A DNA stretch of 64,000 nucleotides from Pinus tabuliformis (lineage: Eukaryota; Streptophyta; Pinopsida; Pinales; Pinaceae), in the NCBI GenBank assembly GCA_031772625.1, contig CM062816.1, positions 832,388,071 through 832,452,070 of the forward strand, read 5' to 3'. Numbering within the stretch: position 1 is the stretch's first letter; each line of letters begins with the position of its first letter. The notes under the pieces were generated by a model that was not told the origin of the DNA, ran no database searches, and was given only the letters and a program-made list of their open reading frames with translations. A program made the translations under genes and the position numbers. This document shows, one piece after another, positions 58,640-64,000 of this stretch.

Positions 58640-59440
58640 CCCATGAATGCTTTCAATGTGAAACTCAATTTTGATATAAATGGGTGACATTTTTTTCCAG
58701 TTTGGAATACCATTACAACTCCACTGTTACAGCAATTACATATCCCTATCTTGAATTTATTTTGGCATTTAATGCTTTCATTACAGCGTCTCAAAATATC
58801 CCACTGAGATAAGATAACACAGCATTTAACCAATATGCCATTGAGATAAAATATAAACATTCAAATCATATATATGCTAGAAACTTGAATTTCTTTTGGC
58901 ATTTAATGCTTTCATTACAACTTCTCAAAATATCCCACTGAGATAACACAACATTTAACCAATACGCCACTGAGATAAAATATAAACATTCAAATCATAT
59001 ATGCTAGAAACTGGTGTTATGATGACTACACAACTCTCGGCCAAAAGGGATTTTGAATGATGACTGAGATAACACAACATTTTAAAATATAAACATTCAA
59101 AACATATATGCTAGAAACTGGTGTTGTGATGACTATACAACTCTCGGCCAAAAGGGATGTGTTGTGATGACTATACAACTCTCGGCCAAAAGGGATTTTG
59201 AATGATGTATTTGAAAAATTTAGGGACAGATTTATTACTGTAGCCATTTATTCTTTCTTTAACGTGAGTTCAGAAGTTATAATGTGGGACTAATAATAAG
59301 AAAACAAATCACGAAAGGTGCAAACTGCAACATATTTCATACACTTCAAAATCTCAGGAAGCTATTATTCCATTGCAATATGTAAAACAGTGAAATACAA
59401 ATATCTTGTAAACTGATATCCAGAATATTATACTGTGAGG
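58640..59440. repeat. Minisatellite-like expansion found only in the right arm
   Basis: Complex repeats of about 100-130 bp. Words such as CTCAAAATATCCCACTGAGA, AACATTCAAATCATATATGC and CAACTCTCGGCCAAAAGGGA each occur two to three times. The left arm has a single short version at about 40,860-40,930, so the array grew (or contracted) after the arms formed. Confidence 0.8.
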
Positions 59441-59627
59441 AAAATAGAAATCTACTATTCTTAGAAACGAAACTTCAGAATATTATACTGTGAGGTAAAT
59501 AAAAATCTCCTGCTCTTAGAAACGAAACTTCTAATAAATAATAGCAGGCCATACAAGCAAGTGTAGCTACTAAGGAATTTCATAGAGTTAGCATACTCTT
59601 AGGCACCAATAATCATTAGTAATGTAC

Positions 59628-59918
59628 CTCATTATACAAAGACTTGGTCTCAACATTGGATTCTTCATCAGATCTACACTTCTCTTCTTTTGCAGACACT
59701 TTGGGAGGACTGGTTTCTCCGGTTCTAGGATTCTTCTTCATATGCTGCTGGTGCTTCATATTTGGAAGATGTGAACCGAACAACGACTGTTGATCAGAAT
59801 TGGAAAGCATGCAAAATCCTTGGAGAGGAGTTGCAGGTACCTTTCTTTTCACTGGAATCCATTTGGGTTTGCGTGGTGTGGGAGGACAGGAGAGCACCAT
59901 ATGGGCAACCAATATTTC
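59628..59918 (-). pseudogene. Exon-like segment A, right arm copy
   Basis: 291 nt, exactly 97 codons, bounded by an intact acceptor (TAGTTGCAG) and donor (GAG|GTACAT). Reads EILVAHMVLSCPPTPRKPKW, then MLSNSDQQSLFGSHLPNMKH and GETSPPKVSAKEEKC. No stop. The phase-0 exon shape suggests a piece of a host gene; family unrecognised. The left-arm copy lost the acceptor. Confidence 0.5.
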
Positions 59919-60556
59919 CTGCAACTATAAAACCCGCTCAGTGAATCCTGGGCATTTGTAAGCCGCAGAAATGTCAGTGCCGCTCATATCACTTCTCCGA
60001 CGTCCGATGACATTCATGGCGAATTAGTTCACCACCAAAATGGCCTTGGATAGTTGAGCGCATGAACACAGCAGCTGCAAAAAACATAGGCTAAGCGGTT
60101 ATATAAATTTAACATTGTATCGTATACCCTTGTATTCCTACGATCTGGTGGCAGCCACAGAGGCAGCTAGAAATTCCTCACGCATCGCTATCGGAGGGGG
60201 TCTGGTGGCAGCGACGGAGTAGCCGGAAATTCCTCACAGGGCTCTCACGTCTCCCATGGTTCAAGTTCATGCTTCGGCGGGTTTCCAAATTCAAATGAGT
60301 GTCTTCCATGGTTCAAGTTCTTGTTTTGGCGGGTTTCCAAATTCAAATGAGCGTATGGTCTAGTGGTGGCGGTCTTGGGCGGAGGCAGCTGACTGACCGG
60401 AAATCCCACGGGAGGAGCTGCCGGAAAACGTAATAATCATATGCCATGATATGATATATGGTGAACTTGCTGAGCGATTGCTGGTCGACTTGAAGTCCCA
60501 TCATAGTACTCTTAAACCGCATTGAATACCTAATAGCATAGCAAATATTGCTTGCC

Positions 60557-60566
60557 CTATTGCGGT
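60557..60566 (+). repeat. Right 10-bp flanking direct repeat of the foldback
   Basis: CTATTGCGGT, 8 of 10 identical to 34,296-34,305. Confidence 0.5.
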
Positions 60567-60620
60567 GGTGTCTCTGCTCTGCTTCTATTTGTTAAGCTAT
60601 CTTGGTTTATTTGGGTGAGA

Positions 60621-60758
60621 ATGGCGAAGGCGGATCAACTAGCTCACGAGAGGAAGAAGACCCAATTCGATGTGGGTGCCCTGAAGGTAGTATGGGCTGG
60701 TTCTCAACATGCTTTGCAAATCTCAGATCGCATGGCCAAGCTCGTTGCCAGTGATCCT
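60621..60758 (+). CDS. ACX1: Acyl-CoA oxidase, exon 1 (gene continues beyond the window)
   Basis: 46 codons from ATG 60,621 to a GTAAGT donor at 60,759. Reads MAKADQLAHERKKTQFDVGA, then VVWAGSQHALQISDRMAKLV and ASDP. This closely follows the N-terminus of plant peroxisomal acyl-CoA oxidase 1 (DHLADERNKAEFDV...KIVWAGSRHAFEVSDR...LVASDP). As I recall, the first exon of the family also ends at ASDP. The enzyme oxidises long-chain acyl-CoA in the first step of peroxisomal beta-oxidation, makes hydrogen peroxide, and contributes to jasmonate synthesis. The exon is intact and clean, unlike everything else in the window. The next exon is not visible in the following 3.2 kb, which holds repeats and a copia element, so either intron 1 is long or this is an isolated copy. 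The 64-bp leader abuts the foldback. Confidence 0.8.
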
Positions 60759-61635
60759 GTAAGTAACTAAACCGATTTTTATTCTCTTAGAATTTGTGTT
60801 TATTCACTGTCTTCGAGATTTGAGCGACCAGATCGAATTACAGTCATCAATTCACGGCAGAATCAATTTTGTTTCTTATGGGTATGCTTGTTTTGATAAA
60901 TTTGTGTTCGAGATTCGAAGGAGTTTATCATTTGATTCCTAAAAGTCGGTATTAAATTTCAGAGGAATCAATAAATTTGTGTTAGAGATTCCAATGTGTT
61001 TATCCATTTGATTCCTAAAAGTCGATATTAAATTTCAGAGGAATCAATATATAAAGTTCATAAAATGGATTTTAAGTCATGACCTTTTCCTTGACAACAA
61101 ATTAAAACCATCATATATTACTAATTTCTACCGTTGCCTCATATTTTGAACCATCTCACTTTTTTCCCAGTTTGGCTTTCCTGTTCTTGAGTTTAAAGCC
61201 TAACAGATTTCGCATCCAAATCACCCTCGTCACCCACTAGTGGAAAGGGCAACGATCACAATTTTTCTCTTCGTTTTTGAGTTTGCAAAGTACGAGTTCA
61301 CACGAAAGTCCATTCTCATGGGGAGCAAATCCTGCCGGAACATTGAAGTGACAGGATTTCGGCCCGGAACCTTGCAAATCCTGTTTGGAACATTGAAGTG
61401 ACAGGTTCTCTGCCTCGGTAGTCCCACTTCAATGTTCCAGGCAGGATTTCTGAGGGTGAGTGCAAGGTTTCTCAGTGCCACTTCAATGTTGTGGGCAGGA
61501 TTTCTGAGGGTGGGTGCAAGATTTCTGAGAATATGTGCAAGGTTTGCCAGTGCAACTTCAATGCCCTAGGTGGGATTTCCAGGGGTGAGTGCTCTTGAAA
61601 ATTGGTACCGGAGGACAGGTGGTTCCCTAAGGCTT
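60759..61635 (+). other. Start of acyl-CoA oxidase intron 1, with local repeats
   Basis: Begins GTAAGT. A 75-bp tandem duplication (TTTGTGTTCGAGATTC / TTTGTGTTAGAGATTC) lies at 60,901-61,050. From 61,330 to 61,610 there are three or more degenerate direct copies of CACTTCAATGTT..GCAGGATTTCTGAGGG together with inverted copies (AACATTGAAGTGACAGG, twice), forming an inverted-repeat cluster. No exon seen. Confidence 0.65.
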
Positions 61636-62573
61636 TGATATTTGGCCTAGGGAAAAGTGTCCAAAAGAATTTAATTTTTCTCCTAAAGTGACTTTATAAT
61701 TTTTATAAAGTCAAATCTAATTTAAAAGTGACTTTAAGTGATAAAGTTACTAAAGTCTAATTTTGAAGTGACTTTATTAAAGTCAATATAAAATTAGAAA
61801 GGAAAAGTGGCTTTGGAAATAAATGACTAAGTGGGTCTTTATTAAAGTGGGGTGAATTAAAAAATAGAAAGTGAGATTTAAATGAGCATTTAATCTCAGT
61901 CCTAGATCTCAATCTATTTCAGCCATTGGATTTAGGGATTCCCCAAAAGTCACTTAGGGTTAGATTAAGGGAGGAAAAAGAGAAAAAGGTCATTCATTCT
62001 TTCATGAGCAGATTGAGAGAAAGAGAGCAAGGGAGATTTCTGGACAGGGAGGAGAAGGAGGCAGCAGCTTGGCACACACTCCAAGGCAGCATTCCAGCAA
62101 GTCCATACAACGGAGTTAACACACAGTGAAAGGTAGGTTTTTGGCACGATTTTCTAGAAAGGCCATACAGCGTTTTGGAGGAGGCCGTACAGTGTTTTAC
62201 AGCAGGTCGTACAATAGTTTTCAGCAGTACGTACAATAGTTTATGGACAGGCCGTACATCAGAATTTCACACTGAAATTTGGCACAAAAATCGAGGAGGC
62301 AGTATAGCATTTATCGCTGTTCTGTTTTGCTGTTTGCAAGTTTTTCCAGTTGGCTGTGAGGCATGGAAAACGAGATAAGTTGTAAAAGTTTGCTTGCTGA
62401 TTTTTGCTGAATATTTCTCACTGTAAAAAGCATTTTCAGAAATAAGAAAGAGCTCTCGAACTGGTTTTCCCCAAGAGTTGTAGAGGGTTTTTCCAGGGTC
62501 ACCTAGACAAAAAATCACTGTGCTTAAATGAGTTAAATGGCTATTTGTATGTGCTGATTTTATTTTTTATTTT

Positions 62574-62631
<58 letters not shown>

Positions 62632-62882
62632 TTTTTTTATTTTATTTTATTATATATTTTTTATTTTATATATATATATATATATATATATTTATTTTAT
62701 TTTATTTATTTATTTATTTTTTTTCTGCATTTTCCGACATTCTGTAATTTTTCCAGAATTTGTGTTTTCAGCAAAATTTATTTTTCAGTTGTTGAATGTA
62801 TGGATATGGGAAATGACATTTAACTATTTTGGAGAAATAAGGTGAAATTGAAAACCGGGGTGAGAAATGAGAAATTATTACA
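61636..62882 (+). repeat. Putative 5' LTR of terminal copia
   Basis: The end (GAAATTATTACA) is fixed by the primer-binding site directly after it. The start is tentative at TGATATTTGGCC, chosen because the sequence character changes there; the partner LTR is not in view. A low-complexity block of TA, T and TATTT runs at 62,558-62,720 interrupts it. Confidence 0.55.
62558..62720. repeat. TA/T low-complexity block
   Basis: A (TA)n run of about 32 bp, a T run of about 27 bp, a second (TA)n run and TTTAT repeats. The open frame across it is a compositional artefact. Confidence 0.9.
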
Positions 62883-62894
62883 TGGTATCAAAGG
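62883..62894 (+). promoter_or_regulatory. Primer-binding site of terminal copia, variant
   Basis: TGGTATCAAAGG directly follows the LTR end. It differs from TGGTATCAGAGC at two positions. Confidence 0.75.
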
Positions 62895-63043
62895 TTGAGT
62901 GTTAAAGTGCAGTTTGGGACAGCAAGGAGGAAAATTACAACCTGCTGATTTTTCACTCAGAAAATTCCAACAAGCTGATTTTTCACAAACAGCAGTTTTA
63001 TCTTTACTACGACAGTGCTATTTTTCAGTTTTAGGACAGCAGG

Positions 63044-64000
63044 ATGTCATTGGGATTGAGGGTGGAGGATAGGTTGGATGGGCATAGCAATTACAGCGTT
63101 TGGAAGGAGAGAATGCAGAGCATCTTTGAGGAGGTAGAAGTCTGAGACATCATGGTGCATACCACACAGAATCCTGTTGTTGTGCTTACTGATGCTACTC
63201 AGTTGGCTGAGTATAATAAAAAGAACAACAAGGGTAAGAAACTGATTTTAGACGGAGTCAAAGACCATTGCATTCCTCATGTGAGAGGAAAGAGAAATGC
63301 CCATGAGATGTGGATAGCATTGTCCAATCTCTACCAGAGTACCAATGAGAACCAGAAAATGGTCCTGAAGGAGAAGCTGAAGACCATTAAGATGGGTAAT
63401 GATAGTGCAGCTGGATATCTCACAAAGATTACTAATGTGAGAGATGAGTTGGCAGCAGTTGGAGAGGTCATTCCATCCACTAAGTTGGTGCAGATTGCGG
63501 TGAATGGCCTCCCCCGTTCATGGATGAACTTTGCTGATGGGATTTGTGCACGTGAGACCCTTCCCACATGGGAGAGGTTTTGGGATGATTGCATTCAGAC
63601 AGAGATCAGGAAAGGTCAGCTTGGGGCAGCCAAACTAGTTGAGCAGGATGAGGATGTAGCACTGTTGGCAGGATGCAAGAAAGGCAAAGGGAAGAAGCAG
63701 GCTTCCACAAGCAATGGTGGGGGCAAAGGCAAAGGTAAAGGTAAACATGATAACACACAGAAGGACTATTCCAAGGTGAAGTGTTGGAATTGTCAAAAGA
63801 TGGGACACTATGCAGTTGTGTGTCCGGAGAAGAAAAAGAAGAAGGGGAAGAACCAGAGCATGGCAGCTTCAGCAGAGGTTGAGGACTTTGCAGATCGTTT
63901 TGACCGGGAGTTTGCATTCACTGCATGTAAGTCCTCTAGTGCAGGGTCACCTGCCACATAGGTTCAGAGGGAGCGTGCTTTTCCCTTGATTAGCGGAGCA
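63044..64000 (+). pseudogene. Copia gag (start of gag-pol), partial
   Basis: The frame starts MSLGLRVEDRLDGHSNYSVW, has one TGA at 63,143-63,145 (where related proteins tend to have Trp), and reads on for 270 codons. It includes the gag core (HEMWIALSNLYQSTNENQKM, LKEKLKTIKMGNDSAAGYLT), a Lys/Gly-rich linker and a CX2CX4HX4C knuckle (CWNCQKMGHYAVVC) at about 63,783-63,825. A TAG at 63,959-63,961 interrupts before VQRERAFPLISG at the window edge. With only two stops in about 950 bp, this is the best preserved gag here. It is related to, but distinct from, the gag of the nested copia at 20.6 kb. Confidence 0.88.

Larger units (their letters stand above)
34306..60556. mobile_element. 26-kb foldback: large inverted-repeat structure with nested elements
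   Basis: The outer ends are exact inverted copies (GGCAAGCAATATTTGCTATG on the left; its reverse complement on the right). The match continues inward with only scattered differences. The left arm is 34,306-46,129, of which 34,677-40,130 is a later gypsy insertion; the right arm is 53,542-60,556. Net arm length is about 6.4 kb on the left and 7.0 kb on the right; most of the excess is a minisatellite expansion. The loop is 46,130-53,541. The arms contain exon-like segments and retroelement fragments, so either a giant terminal-inverted-repeat transposon that captured host sequence or an inverted segmental duplication could explain it. No transposase was recognised. Confidence 0.75.
53542..60556. 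repeat. Right arm of foldback
   Basis: Inverted partner of the left arm. It retains the site without the chromovirus: CTGCCACCAGACC and TCCGATAGCGATGCGTGAGG are almost continuous here (minus strand, about 60,170-60,215). It is longer than the left arm's net length mainly because of the repeat array at 58,640-59,440. Confidence 0.88.
61636..64000 (+). mobile_element. Ty1-copia element in the putative intron, cut by the window end
   Basis: Consists of a putative 5' LTR, primer-binding site, leader and gag. It lies in the same orientation as the acyl-CoA oxidase exon. The 3' part is outside the window. Confidence 0.8.

Noticed and set aside
62545-62823. Open frame of 92 codons rich in Tyr, Ile and Phe
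   Set aside because: It is produced by TA and T runs; no protein-like content.

Overview
This is a repeat-dominated nuclear window from a land plant, most likely a conifer (inference). The evidence is a Penelope-like element with a GIY-YIG endonuclease (rare in plants but described in conifers as Dryad elements), nested decayed Ty1-copia and Ty3-gypsy elements, and a first exon of peroxisomal acyl-CoA oxidase followed by an intron holding another copia element. Most coding sequence is broken by C-to-T type stops and frameshifts, as expected of methylated old transposons. No rRNA gene, intact tRNA gene or CRISPR array was seen.

Layout. 0.2-1.6 kb: decayed Penelope-like element (minus strand). 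1.6-13.7 kb: AT-rich, nearly gene-free DNA with tandem duplications, a GC-richer island of unknown origin (4.8-5.95 kb) and a fragment resembling thiamine pyrophosphokinase exon 1 (about 11 kb). 13.7-14.6 kb: one LTR with adjacent primer-binding site (minus strand). 14.9-28.45 kb: a 13.5-kb minus-strand LTR element with no recognisable gag-pol. It encodes an unknown long ORF that is interrupted by a complete copia insertion (19,262-25,733, perfect 5-bp target duplication AACTC). 28.45-33.4 kb: remains of another retroelement with an unidentified 511-codon ORF1/gag-like gene, flanked by copies of a CpG-rich motif containing CGACCCGTC.

34.3-60.56 kb is the most striking part: a 26-kb foldback structure. 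Its arms (34,306-46,129 and 53,542-60,556) are inverted copies and its outer ends match base for base at the termini. It is flanked by an imperfect 10-bp direct repeat (CTATAGCAGT / CTATTGCGGT). The left arm carries a gag-less chromovirus (34,677-40,130, target duplication AAACC), while the right arm keeps the matching site without the insertion. The arms also hold exon-like segments and pieces of other gypsy elements. The loop holds serially duplicated arm pieces, a short terminal-inverted-repeat element with a tRNA-like promoter, and a gypsy element (50,366-54,686) inserted into an older one.

The acyl-CoA oxidase start codon lies 64 bp beyond the right end, and a TATA box in the same orientation lies about 50 bp before the left end. 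The foldback may therefore have inserted into the 5' leader of this gene and separated promoter from coding sequence. That is an inference needing an empty-site allele. The gene's other exons are not in the window. All calls were made by reading the sequence; no database search was run.
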